DNA from: Planctomycetota bacterium
GTDB taxonomy: Bacteria > Planctomycetota > Planctomycetia > Planctomycetales > Planctomycetaceae
Reading direction: 5' to 3'
DNA: 64,000 bases
NCBI GenBank assembly: GCA_023417655.1
Contig: JAEZFD010000066.1
Location: 62,001-126,000 of the forward strand
The notes beneath the pieces were generated by a model, which saw nothing but the letters and a program-made list of their open reading frames with translations, had not been told where the DNA came from and did no database searches. A program made the position numbers and the translations under genes. Of this stretch, positions 19,181 through 27,444 are shown piece after piece (position 1 is the first letter of the stretch; every line of letters begins with the position of its first letter).

Positions 19181-20491
19181 TTACTTGCTGGCTCGCTGCT
19201 GGGACCCTTTGAGGTCATAACAGAAGAATCGGTCCTGTGCCCGCAGGAAGAGCTTGCCGTCGACGATCACCGGATGAGCCCAGACTGGTTTGTCACCGCT
19301 TCCAGGGACCTGAAACTTGCCTAACTCGACGAACTCTTCTCCCGAAGCCTTGGCGAGAGCCATCGTGCCGTCCGCAAACAGCAGATACAGCTGACCGTCG
19401 GCACCGGCAATTGACATGGAACCGCGACCTGGTCCCCGTTTTGTCCAGCGGATTTCTCCAGTCATCAGGTCCGCACAATAAGGGATTCCTGCGTCATCGG
19501 AGTCCCCATAGACATGATCTCCGACGAGAATCACGCCACCGTGCTTATTTGCCAGCTTGATCTGCAGTGGATAGACCTCTTTGATCTCCACTGTCTGATT
19601 CGGGCCGGGGATCTGCTGCAGCAGAGCGGCCCCGCGTTTATAACCGACAGCGAAGAAGACATAGTCATTCCGGATAATCGGCGTCGGGATAACGCACGTT
19701 GTCTTGTCGATGTCATAGGTCCACAGCAGCTTTCCGTCGCTGGCACGGATTCCCATAGGACCGCTGCCGGTCACCTGCACATAAACCTTGGTGCCGCCGA
19801 CGTTGGAAATCACTGGGGACGAATGCCCTGCCCCGCGATCCTCAGGACGCGAAGTCGTCCAGACAGTTTTTCCAGTCATTTTGTCCAGCGCGACGACGGT
19901 TTTATCTGGTCCACCTGGAGTGCAGATGACAAGATCGCCATCGACGAGGACAGATTCGCTATAGCCCCAGCTGTCGGCCTTCACACCGGCAAAGTCGTCC
20001 TTAAAGCTCTTCTTCCACTTCACCTTACCATCGGCGGTGGCACAGCAATACAGCTCACCGTGTGGGGTTACGACATAGACTCGATCGCCATCCACTGACG
20101 GTGTCCCACGGGCTCCCTGCCAGTCTGGTTTGCCGGAAGTCCAGGGTTTTCCGGTCTGTGTATGCCACAGTGGGGACCCGTCTTTCAATGAGAAGCAGGT
20201 CAGATATTCATTGTCGTCATTGGCGACGGAAGGGCCGTCCCCCAGCGTGAAGATTTTGCCGTCCGCGATCGCCAATTCGGCATAGCCGCTTCCGGCTCCC
20301 TTGGATTCCCAGAGAAGTTTAGGCCCCTGTTCCGGCCACGATTTCAGGAGGCCTTTTTCTGTCGAAACAGCAGTCCGGTTTTCTCCCCGAAAGGTCGGCC
20401 AGCTGGAATCAGCCAGAAGCGGAGCGGTCATTAATCCCGCAACGACACAGCCCAATGTGGTCGAAACCGCTTTAAATTTCAGGCTCAACAT
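19181..20491 (-). CDS. Exported PQQ-like beta-propeller protein (BamB-like)
   Basis: This is a 436-residue protein with an N-terminal signal peptide (LGCVVAGLMTAPLLA-DSS). The mature start WPTFRGENRTAVSTEKGLLKSWPEQGPKLLWE is the hallmark of planctomycete PQQ-binding-like repeat proteins. Propeller blades are visible as D-G-x-x-x-W repeats: KDGSPLWHTQTG, ADGKVKWKKSF, MTGKTVWTTS, SDGKLLWTYD, MTGEIRWTKRG. It resembles BamB and alcohol-dehydrogenase propellers but lacks the dehydrogenase catalytic residues. It is likely a periplasmic scaffold or binding protein, exact partner unknown. Confidence 0.85.
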   Translation of the reverse strand: MLSLKFKAVSTTLGCVVAGLMTAPLLADSSWPTFRGENRTAVSTEKGLLKSWPEQGPKLLWESKGAGSGYAELAIADGKIFTLGDGPSVANDDNEYLTCFSLKDGSPLWHTQTGKPWTSGKPDWQGARGTPSVDGDRVYVVTPHGELYCCATADGKVKWKKSFKDDFAGVKADSWGYSESVLVDGDLVICTPGGPDKTVVALDKMTGKTVWTTSRPEDRGAGHSSPVISNVGGTKVYVQVTGSGPMGIRASDGKLLWTYDIDKTTCVIPTPIIRNDYVFFAVGYKRGAALLQQIPGPNQTVEIKEVYPLQIKLANKHGGVILVGDHVYGDSDDAGIPYCADLMTGEIRWTKRGPGRGSMSIAGADGQLYLLFADGTMALAKASGEEFVELGKFQVPGSGDKPVWAHPVIVDGKLFLRAQDRFFCYDLKGSQQRASK

Positions 20492-20790
20492 CTACTACTC
20501 CCTCGTTGAAGTCGGTCGCCAGTTTTCAGGATGGCCGCATCGAACGGGTCGACCCGCTCGCAGCTTCCAGATCAGGTCAGCAGGGCCGGGCCTGTTCAGG
20601 AACTCCTATGACAATACATTCACTGCCTTGCGTGACGCCAGCGACACTGTCGTGGGGCCTGCTCGCAAGTCAGAGAAACCCAGGGCTTCAATCCGATCGA
20701 TTCCTGAAGAAATCGCGACGGAACCGCCGTTTCTCAGTCCGTCCATTCTGGTTCGACAGATCCCAAAAGGGAACCTTTGTCCTCAGGTTT

Positions 20791-21420
20791 TCAGGAAGTC
20801 AAAGGAACCGGTTTCGCCAGATCAGGGAACATCTCCAAGAGGTGTTCCCGCTGACGCAATTCCTGCGCGTTCTCTGGCAAATGGATGAGTGAATCAGTGA
20901 AAATCGGCTGCTGCAATTCCACCCAGCTGTGACACCCGTCGTAGATCGGGTCGGCAGGAATAGTCACTGGCTCTGGCAGACTGGCACATGTCACCAGCAG
21001 GATAAACAGCCCCGGCCTGCGATAATGAAAGCGGGTCAGCAGCGACTCCCGCGTTAACACCTGAAAAGGGAGGAGTTCGTCGAGTTTCGCCTCGGAGTCG
21101 CACCATGCAATTCCCTGCAACTGACAAAAGTGTTGAATCCGAAGTCGCCCCGGCGCTGGCGAGACATCGAGAACGGACCGAGCCGCCTGCTGAAACGGCT
21201 TCTGCACGCCGTCTAGCGACTGATGAAATCCGGTGGGAAAGAGCCAGAATTCATTGTGCTCGATCTGGAAGCCCCGGGAACCCTCATGGATGCCCCCTTT
21301 TCTGAACAGCACCTGCTGTCGACCAGTTGCAATGGCCTCACAGACGACGGCCCACTCCTTCAGCGCGATCCGGCATTCCGTCATCGATTTCTCGCTTCTC
21401 TTCTTCTTGGTCGTTTCCAT
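20791..21420 (-). CDS. DUF1802 family protein
   Basis: This is a 209-residue soluble protein. The opening ECRIALKEWAVVCEAIATGRQQVLFRKGGIHEG and the following FWLFPTGFHQ match the DUF1802 pattern, a cytosolic family of unknown function found in cyanobacteria and planctomycetes. GAGG lies about 9 bases before the ATG at 21420; a second in-frame ATG at residue 13 is possible. It is monocistronic, with about 300 bases to the PQQ-propeller gene and 420 bases to the divergent methyltransferase gene. Confidence 0.65.
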   Translation of the reverse strand: METTKKKRSEKSMTECRIALKEWAVVCEAIATGRQQVLFRKGGIHEGSRGFQIEHNEFWLFPTGFHQSLDGVQKPFQQAARSVLDVSPAPGRLRIQHFCQLQGIAWCDSEAKLDELLPFQVLTRESLLTRFHYRRPGLFILLVTCASLPEPVTIPADPIYDGCHSWVELQQPIFTDSLIHLPENAQELRQREHLLEMFPDLAKPVPLTS

Positions 21421-21841
21421 TCGAGACTGCCTCAGACAATCCGAGTCTGGCAGACGGTCTCAGGCAAGTTGTCCGCGCCTGCTCAGTCCCCAAATCAATC
21501 GTGAACGGAGTCTGCGTGATCGCTACGACCCACCTGAATCGCAAAGTCAGAATGTGGCAAATCGGCAACAGGCCGTTGCGATCGACCGAAGTCTGATCCA
21601 ACTTGAATTCATCTCGCCCAACGAGTCCGCCCTGTCCCGATCTCGTCCTGTGTCGCGTAGTACGGTTACAGCACCACAGAATGCAAACTTCGTAGCCATT
21701 CGAGCAGATTGCCAGTCTCGGTGTCCATCCCAGGGAACCGTCAGGGAGATCCCCCCCAGTCGCCTGAAGGGGTGACCAAACCGCAACAGCGATCGGCTTT
21801 CTCGATTCCTCCAGGTGTTCGCCAGTAAGGCAATTGATTGT
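21421..21841. other. 421-base divergent intergenic region
   Basis: It lies between the DUF1802 gene (minus) and the methyltransferase gene (plus) and must hold both promoters. No convincing -35/-10 pair or coding frame was found. Confidence 0.35.
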
Positions 21842-22834
21842 ATGTTCTGGAAAACCAAAGCCCATGCACTCGCAATCCTGAGCCGCATGCCAGGCGGTCG
21901 GGCGGTCTACCATCGACTGCAGCAACTTGCCGGCACAAATCGACTTCAGCTACAGCGGGATCTTGACCGCGCCTATGAGCTGGTCGATCTCGTTCATCAA
22001 TGCGGTCATACCGTGGAGCGTCAGACCTGTCTCGAGGTCGGCACCGGCTGGCGCCCGCTTGTTCCCTATGTCTTCATCCTCGGTGGAGCCAAACGGGTTG
22101 TCACGATCGACGTGAACCCCTGGCTGACGACGAACTATGCGAGAGAGACATGGCTCGCACTCTCGAATCATCTGGAAGAGATCGCCGCGAACTGTCAGGT
22201 GCCGGTTGCTGACGTCCGCGAACGCTATCTGATGATGTCGAAGCACCTGTCCGGAACGAACCTCGAACAGTTTCTGCGGCCGATGCAGATTCAATACATC
22301 TATCCCGGAGACGCCCGCGAAACGGGACTGCCGGGCGGATCGGTCGATCTGGTTCTCAGTTCAAACGTGCTGGAACATATTCCCCGTCAGGTGCAGATGG
22401 AGATCCACGAGGAGTCCAAGCGTGTGCTGCGAGACGGCGGAATCACCGTTCACCGCTTCAATCCACAGGATCACTATTCCACCGTCGATCCCTCCATCAC
22501 CAATGGGAACTTCCTGCAGTTCTCGGAAGCCACCTGGCACTGGTACGGAGGCAGTGGACTTGCTTACCACAACCGTCTTCGCAGCCGCGACTATCGCGAG
22601 ATGTTCGAAGAGGCTGGGTTCAATCTGCTGGTTGCCCGGGAGCGAGTCGACAAGCGCACCCTGCAGTCAATTCAAGATGGCTCTCTGAAAGTACATCCTG
22701 AGTTCGCGCGATATACCCCTGAGGAACTGTCGGTCGATTACATGTGGGTCGTCGGTGAAAAGCCGGTCCCGCAGCGAACGTCGGATCGCTCCAACGTTAC
22801 GCTCGGTCGTCCGCTGACGCACGAACAACGATAA
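21842..22834 (+). CDS. Class I SAM-dependent methyltransferase
   Basis: This is a 330-residue protein. Motif I TCLEVGTGWRPLVPYVFILGGAK is a Rossmann SAM-binding loop, the acidic residue ending beta-2 is in VVTIDVN, and motif IV-like VDLVLSSNVLEHIP is the Methyltransf_11/ubiE type. A helical insertion (residues about 100-140) and a C-terminal YREMFEEAGFNLLVARE complete the fold. The substrate is not evident. It lies 48 bases upstream of a membrane glycosyltransferase gene on the same strand, so glycan or lipid methylation is plausible. ATG 21842 was chosen; a GTG at 21815 is possible but adds only nine residues. Confidence 0.85.
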   Translation: MFWKTKAHALAILSRMPGGRAVYHRLQQLAGTNRLQLQRDLDRAYELVDLVHQCGHTVERQTCLEVGTGWRPLVPYVFILGGAKRVVTIDVNPWLTTNYARETWLALSNHLEEIAANCQVPVADVRERYLMMSKHLSGTNLEQFLRPMQIQYIYPGDARETGLPGGSVDLVLSSNVLEHIPRQVQMEIHEESKRVLRDGGITVHRFNPQDHYSTVDPSITNGNFLQFSEATWHWYGGSGLAYHNRLRSRDYREMFEEAGFNLLVARERVDKRTLQSIQDGSLKVHPEFARYTPEELSVDYMWVVGEKPVPQRTSDRSNVTLGRPLTHEQR

Positions 22835-22882
22835 ACCTGCATTCCCCTGCTTGACCCCAGGTCAGACTCTCAAGGGCTGGTT

Positions 22883-24136
22883 GTGGATACGATGCTCCTC
22901 CTTCAAGTTTTATTCTGGACGGCGTGTGGACTGGTGGTCTACGGCTATCTGGGATATCCCATAGTGCTCGGAACGCTGGCCCGCTTCTGGCCAAATCCAG
23001 CTCCTGTCGACGTCAGCAAACGTGCGCCGGAAGACTGGCCGCAAGTCTCGCTGATCATCGCCGCTTATAAAGAGCAGACACTCATTCTGCAGAGAATCGA
23101 GAACGCTCTCCGGATGGATTACCCTGCGGATCGGCTGGAGATCCTGATCGGCGTCGATGGTAACGAAGACCTGACAGGCGACCTTGTCCGGACAGTCGAT
23201 GATCCGCGGGTGAAACGGATGCAGTTCCCGCAGCGACGCGGCAAACCTTCAGTCCTGAATGACTGTGCAGCCTCTGCAACCGGTGAGTTGATTGCCTTCT
23301 CAGATGCGAACACATTCTGGGAACCGGACGCCCTGAAGAAACTCGTCGCTCACTTCGCTCACCCCAAAGTCGGGGGAGTCTGTGGCCAGCTGATTCTGAC
23401 TGATGCCGCGACTGGCAAGAACGTCGACGGCCTGTACTGGAAACTCGAAAACAAGCTGAAGAACTGGGAAGGCCGTATCGGCGCGCTGCTCGGATTCAAC
23501 GGCGCCATCTATGTCATCGCTGCGCGACATTGGGAACCGATTCCTCCCCAGACGATTGTGGATGACTTCCTGATCGGCATGCGGATCTACCGCGGCGGCC
23601 AGACACTTGTCTACGAGAAAGAGGCCATCGCTCACGAAGAGACGGCTCCCAGCATTCAGGCCGAGTTCCAGCGCCGCACCCGAATTGGTGCAGGCGGATT
23701 CCAGAGTCTCTGCTGGCTCGCAGATCTGCTCAGCCCGGTCTATGGAACGCTGTCACTGGCGTTCTGGTCGCATAAAGTGATTCGCTGGGCCTGCCCGCTG
23801 TTCATGCTGGTGGCACTTGTCACGAATATCGCACTGGCAGTCAACGGCTCGCCGCTCTACCTCGGACTGCTCGCAGCACAGACGCTGTTCTATGGCCTCG
23901 CCATCTTCAGTCGGCATCTGTCCGGGAACCGTGCCGCCGCGAAACTGTTGCGACTCATCTCCATGTTCGTCGACATGAACATTGCACTCGCCATCGGCTT
24001 CTGGCGGTGGTTCAGTCAGCGCCAAAAAGGAACCTGGGCCCGCACCGAACGCTCACAGGAACTTTCGGCGCCTCAACAGGCGTCAGCCCCCGTTCCGCCC
24101 CGCGAAGCTTCTGCTGTGACCAAGGCGAATCGCTAA
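22883..24136 (+). CDS. Membrane glycosyltransferase family 2 (processive type)
   Basis: This is a 417-residue protein starting at GTG 22883 (AAGGG about 8 bases before; ATG 22892 is the alternative). One N-terminal helix is followed by a GT-A domain: SLIIAAYKEQTLILQRIENAL, ILIGVDGNEDLTGDL, AFSDANTFWEPDALKKL, the acceptor-site Asp pair in TIVDDFLIGMRI, and QRRTR in place of QxxRW. Three or four C-terminal transmembrane helices follow (from KVIRWACPLFMLVAL). This is the architecture of hyaluronan-, chitin- or cellulose-synthase-like enzymes. It probably builds an exported polysaccharide and is probably co-transcribed with the upstream methyltransferase. The C-terminal tail is proline/alanine-rich. 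Confidence 0.87.
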   Translation: MDTMLLLQVLFWTACGLVVYGYLGYPIVLGTLARFWPNPAPVDVSKRAPEDWPQVSLIIAAYKEQTLILQRIENALRMDYPADRLEILIGVDGNEDLTGDLVRTVDDPRVKRMQFPQRRGKPSVLNDCAASATGELIAFSDANTFWEPDALKKLVAHFAHPKVGGVCGQLILTDAATGKNVDGLYWKLENKLKNWEGRIGALLGFNGAIYVIAARHWEPIPPQTIVDDFLIGMRIYRGGQTLVYEKEAIAHEETAPSIQAEFQRRTRIGAGGFQSLCWLADLLSPVYGTLSLAFWSHKVIRWACPLFMLVALVTNIALAVNGSPLYLGLLAAQTLFYGLAIFSRHLSGNRAAAKLLRLISMFVDMNIALAIGFWRWFSQRQKGTWARTERSQELSAPQQASAPVPPREASAVTKANR

Positions 24137-24138
24137 CT

Positions 24139-25581
24139 TCACTCGGAGCTGAGGAAGGTTTTACTCTTCAGCACGGGAATGCGATCCTGCATCGTCGGGC
24201 GGTCTTCTGGGCGTTCGGCGAGTGTCGAAGCGATGACCTCTTTGAAGTCACCCGGCACCATCTCGATGGCAGACTGGCGGACCTTCCCTGAGCGGATCTG
24301 ATTCAAGACCTCTGCCAGACCGGTCAATTCCACTGGGAATCGGCCTGTCAGAAGTTGCACGAGAATCAGTCCGAACGCGTAAACGTCCGCCGGGAGTGAC
24401 GCTGGAGCCCCGAAGGTCATCTCCGGAGACATATAGGCCGGTGTCCCGGTCAGCCCCGCTGCATGGACCTGGTTCAGATCTCCAAGCGGCTCAAAGACCA
24501 TCGTTTCATCAAGGGGCGCCTCGTCGGCAGGAACACTGGCAGCTGACGTGAGAGCAACATTCGGTCGCCCATCCCTGCGAGAAAGTCCGAAATCGAGGAG
24601 CTTGGCCTCGCCGATTCGCGAGATCATGACATTCGCAGGCTTCAGGTCTCCATGCGCAATGCCATTTGCATGGGCCTCTGCCAGACCTTCGGCAATCCCA
24701 ATCGCAATCTCCCGCCGGGATTGATCAGTCAGGGAGTTGAGATCGCATTGTGACAATGGCCGACCGTCGACGAACTCCATCACAATGACCGGCACGGTCT
24801 CGACTGTCTCCACCGAGAAGATCGTACAAATGTTTCGGTGATGAAGTCGTGCCGCAGCGCGGGCTTCTGCGAGGACCTGATCTCGGGCAGTACTCGCTTT
24901 GCGGCCAATCACTTTCAACGCAACCCGCCGCTCGAGCGAGAGATCGTCGGCAGCAAACACACTACCGAATGCACCGACTCCCAACGCTTTGACGATCCGA
25001 AAATTTCCAAGGATCCGGCCGGGTTGCAGCTGAGCTTCGACATCGATCGTTCCATCGGCGTTCGTCCAGCTCGCCGGACAAAGTCCGCCGGATTGCAGGG
25101 CATCCAGTACCCGGAGTGTTTCCTCGGTGCTTCTTCCGACACTGGTGTTGTGAGCAACGGAGTATTGGAGATTGCCGTCAGGATCAATGAGGAACAATCC
25201 CCGGGCGGAGCAATGTCCCTCTTCCAGCCAGGCTCCATAGGCACGGCTGAGTTCCCCTCCAGCATCACTCGCCAGTGGAAACTGAAGCGGGCCAATTCCG
25301 CCGTCTTGAACTGGCGACTCCAGCCAGCGGACATGGTCCTCAATGGAATCCACACTCAGGCCGAGGATGTCACATTCGCGTCGGCGGAACTCGTCAATAC
25401 TCGCACTGAACGCTGTCAGCTCAGTCGGGCAGACGAAGGAAAAGTCTCGTGGGTAAAAGAGGAGCAGGAGCCATCGCCCCGAGTATGAAGAAAGCGTGAC
25501 TCTTCGGGGATTCCGGTCATCAAAGCTGACCGCATCCAAATCGAATCCGGGAGCCGGTCGACCAATCAGTGATGTCACCAT
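24139..25581 (-). CDS. Peroxiredoxin-Ser/Thr protein kinase fusion
   Basis: This is a 480-residue protein joining two domains that are normally separate. Residues 1-172 form a 2-Cys peroxiredoxin: peroxidatic Cys51 in FVCPTEL, the conserved Arg127, and resolving Cys168 in GLCPASW. Residues about 190-475 are a eukaryotic-type protein kinase: glycine loop GVGAFGSVF, Lys223 in VALKVI, catalytic loop HGDLKPANV (Asp312, Asn317), DFG at 330-332, and APE-like SPE in GTPAYMSPEM. HRD is HGD, common in bacterial STPKs. No transmembrane segment is present, so it is cytosolic. Peroxide oxidation of the N-terminal domain could set kinase activity; this is an inference. The gene is convergent with the glycosyltransferase gene, 2 bases apart. 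Confidence 0.9.
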   Translation of the reverse strand: MVTSLIGRPAPGFDLDAVSFDDRNPRRVTLSSYSGRWLLLLFYPRDFSFVCPTELTAFSASIDEFRRRECDILGLSVDSIEDHVRWLESPVQDGGIGPLQFPLASDAGGELSRAYGAWLEEGHCSARGLFLIDPDGNLQYSVAHNTSVGRSTEETLRVLDALQSGGLCPASWTNADGTIDVEAQLQPGRILGNFRIVKALGVGAFGSVFAADDLSLERRVALKVIGRKASTARDQVLAEARAAARLHHRNICTIFSVETVETVPVIVMEFVDGRPLSQCDLNSLTDQSRREIAIGIAEGLAEAHANGIAHGDLKPANVMISRIGEAKLLDFGLSRRDGRPNVALTSAASVPADEAPLDETMVFEPLGDLNQVHAAGLTGTPAYMSPEMTFGAPASLPADVYAFGLILVQLLTGRFPVELTGLAEVLNQIRSGKVRQSAIEMVPGDFKEVIASTLAERPEDRPTMQDRIPVLKSKTFLSSE

Positions 25582-25838
25582 CGTTCAAGCGTTCATTCAA
25601 AGAGGACCTGACCGGGCGAGATCTCCCAATATCACAGGCTCCAAACCAAGTTTGGACGCGAGAAGGAATTATGAATGAACCGCTTCTCCGTGGCAAATGT
25701 CCCTCGTCTGTTCACCGTGGTCACGGAAACCTGACTGGAACACGGAACCCCGAAGTACGGAATTATGGTCGATGTGCGACTGAAACAGGACCGGTCTCGT
25801 GAGGTGTCGGCACGATCCGCTTGATTTGTGCCGCCGCC

Positions 25839-26036
25839 TTATTCCGCCAGATCATTGACGGGAACGGAAGATTTGGGGGGAGAAGTCAGAAGGTCACTGG
25901 AGGCTCGTTCCGCATTTTTGCGGGCTCCATCCATGCCTATAATCAGAAGGAGCAGGAATCCGATAATCGCCATTCCCAGAACAAGTGCACCGACGCCTTT
26001 ATCGATTCCGGTTTCGTTGAATGTCTGGCCTGCCAT
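25839..26036 (-). CDS. Small single-pass membrane protein
   Basis: This is a 65-residue protein with one strong transmembrane helix (VGALVLGMAIIGFLLLLIIGM) after a short polar start MAGQTFNETGIDKG, and a charged, proline-containing tail. The frame extends upstream to 26165, but that part is basic and unlike a protein. No clear ribosome site precedes ATG 26036. It is not recognised as a known family. The compact composition makes a real gene likely but not certain. Confidence 0.5.
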   Translation of the reverse strand: MAGQTFNETGIDKGVGALVLGMAIIGFLLLLIIGMDGARKNAERASSDLLTSPPKSSVPVNDLAE

Positions 26037-26490
26037 ATGAATGACCGTTTTAAACGTCCACAAGAGTCGATAAGAACTTCTTGAACCTCCGTGATCGCCG
26101 GTCGCTGGTCTCATCCTGTCGGCCTGATGTGGGGCATCTCCGCACCCTGGCGCTGTCAGCAGCAAATTTGAAACGCATTTTCAGTGCCGATCCAGCGAGG
26201 AACGTCTCCATTCCGCTCGTAACCTGTCATCCCCTTTCACCTTGAAGGAAACGACCACCAGCCGGATCGTCGGCGAACGCTGAGAGAGACGTTTCGGGAC
26301 TTCAACATCAGTCAACATTCCGTCCTGTTTTCGGAACAGAACGCAGATGGAGATTCCCCCTTCGAAGGCTAGAATGTGAAGGAGGAATTCAGAGAGCGAA
26401 GCCGCATCCCGGAGAGTCCTGAAAGCATTTCGACCGGAGACAGGATCGACCCTGATTCTGAGCCCCAGTCGACCGACCTGAATTTGCAGC

Positions 26491-27207
26491 ATGTCAACAC
26501 GCCCCCGAATTCTGATTGTCGAAGACGAAGAAGTGATCGCCAACGGGCTCCGCTTTAACTTCGAAGCGGAAGGCTACGACCCCGTTGTGCGGAGCGACGG
26601 CCCCACTTCGCTCGCCTATCTCGATGAACATCCGCAGGATGTCTCGCTCGTCATCCTCGACCTGATGTTGCCTGGGATGAGTGGCTACGAAATCTGTCGT
26701 GCAATTCGGGACCGGGACCAGCGACTCCCGATTATCGTGCTGAGTGCTCGGACCCTCAGCGAAGATAAATCACATGCATTCGACTGCGGAACAGATCAAT
26801 ACGTCACCAAGCCATTCGCTCTGCCGGAGCTGCTGAGTCGCGTCCGGAATCTGCTCAAGCGTCGGCGTCAGGTCGATCAGATTTATGAGTCGAGCCAGCG
26901 TGACGATTATTCATTTGGTGACGTCAGTGTCAATTTTCGAACCTTTGAGGTGATGCGAGGGACGGAACGCAGTTCTCTCACCACAATGGAACTTCAACTG
27001 CTCCGATATTTCATCGAGCATGAAGGAGCGGTGCTCTCACGAACTCAGATTCTGAACGACGTCTGGGATCAGGGAGCAGATGTTACGTCCCGGACGATCG
27101 ACAACTTTGTCATGCGCCTCCGGAAATATCTGGAGCAGGATCCCGGGAACCCGCGCCATCTCCTCTCTGTCAGAGGGACTGGATATCGGTTTGTCGCGAA
27201 ACCCTAA
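26491..27207 (+). CDS. OmpR/PhoB-type response regulator, orphan
   Basis: This is a 238-residue two-domain regulator. The receiver domain has the acidic pocket VEDEE (residues 10-14), the phospho-acceptor Asp57 in LVILDLMLPGMSG and Lys107 in VTKPF. The C-terminal winged helix (from about residue 140: FGDVSVNFRTFEVMRG..., LTTMELQLLRYFIEHEGAVLSRTQILNDVW, VDNF-type recognition RTIDNFVMRLRKYLE, RGTGYRF) is complete. No histidine kinase gene is adjacent, so its partner must be elsewhere. The upstream 300 bases probably hold its promoter. No strong ribosome site is visible before the ATG. Confidence 0.9.
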   Translation: MSTRPRILIVEDEEVIANGLRFNFEAEGYDPVVRSDGPTSLAYLDEHPQDVSLVILDLMLPGMSGYEICRAIRDRDQRLPIIVLSARTLSEDKSHAFDCGTDQYVTKPFALPELLSRVRNLLKRRRQVDQIYESSQRDDYSFGDVSVNFRTFEVMRGTERSSLTTMELQLLRYFIEHEGAVLSRTQILNDVWDQGADVTSRTIDNFVMRLRKYLEQDPGNPRHLLSVRGTGYRFVAKP

Positions 27208-27343
27208 GTGGCAGCGACCCGCACTCTCGTGGTGTTGTGCCACCTTTATCAGTTCTATGCGGTCTGATCCTGGGGATTTATCAGAAATATCGACCTATCC
27301 CTCGGCACTCTCCTAATCTGGAAATTTCCCCTCTTTTCGCTTC

Positions 27344-27359
27344 TGTGGAATTTTCCACA
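27344..27359. promoter_or_regulatory. Operator-like inverted repeat upstream of the TPR/proline-rich protein gene
   Basis: TGTGGAA (27344-27350) and TTCCACA (27353-27359) are perfect inverted arms separated by TT. The dyad extends imperfectly to TTC...GAA on either side. It lies about 85 bases before the next start codon, where a promoter would be expected. Each half also resembles a DnaA box with mismatches. Confidence 0.4.
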
Positions 27360-27444
27360 AGAATGGCCCCACTGGAATGAGTTGAGCTTTCAATCGCTCC
27401 GGGCGCGATATAATCGAAGAGGTGCTGCAGCGGAGGCGAAAATC

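Noticed and set aside
26181..26492. Minus-strand frame of about 100 residues divergent from the response regulator gene
   Set aside because: Its start codon would overlap the regulator ATG, it has no ribosome site, and the composition (arginine-rich, no domain pattern) looks like a non-coding shadow. It also covers the likely regulator promoter.
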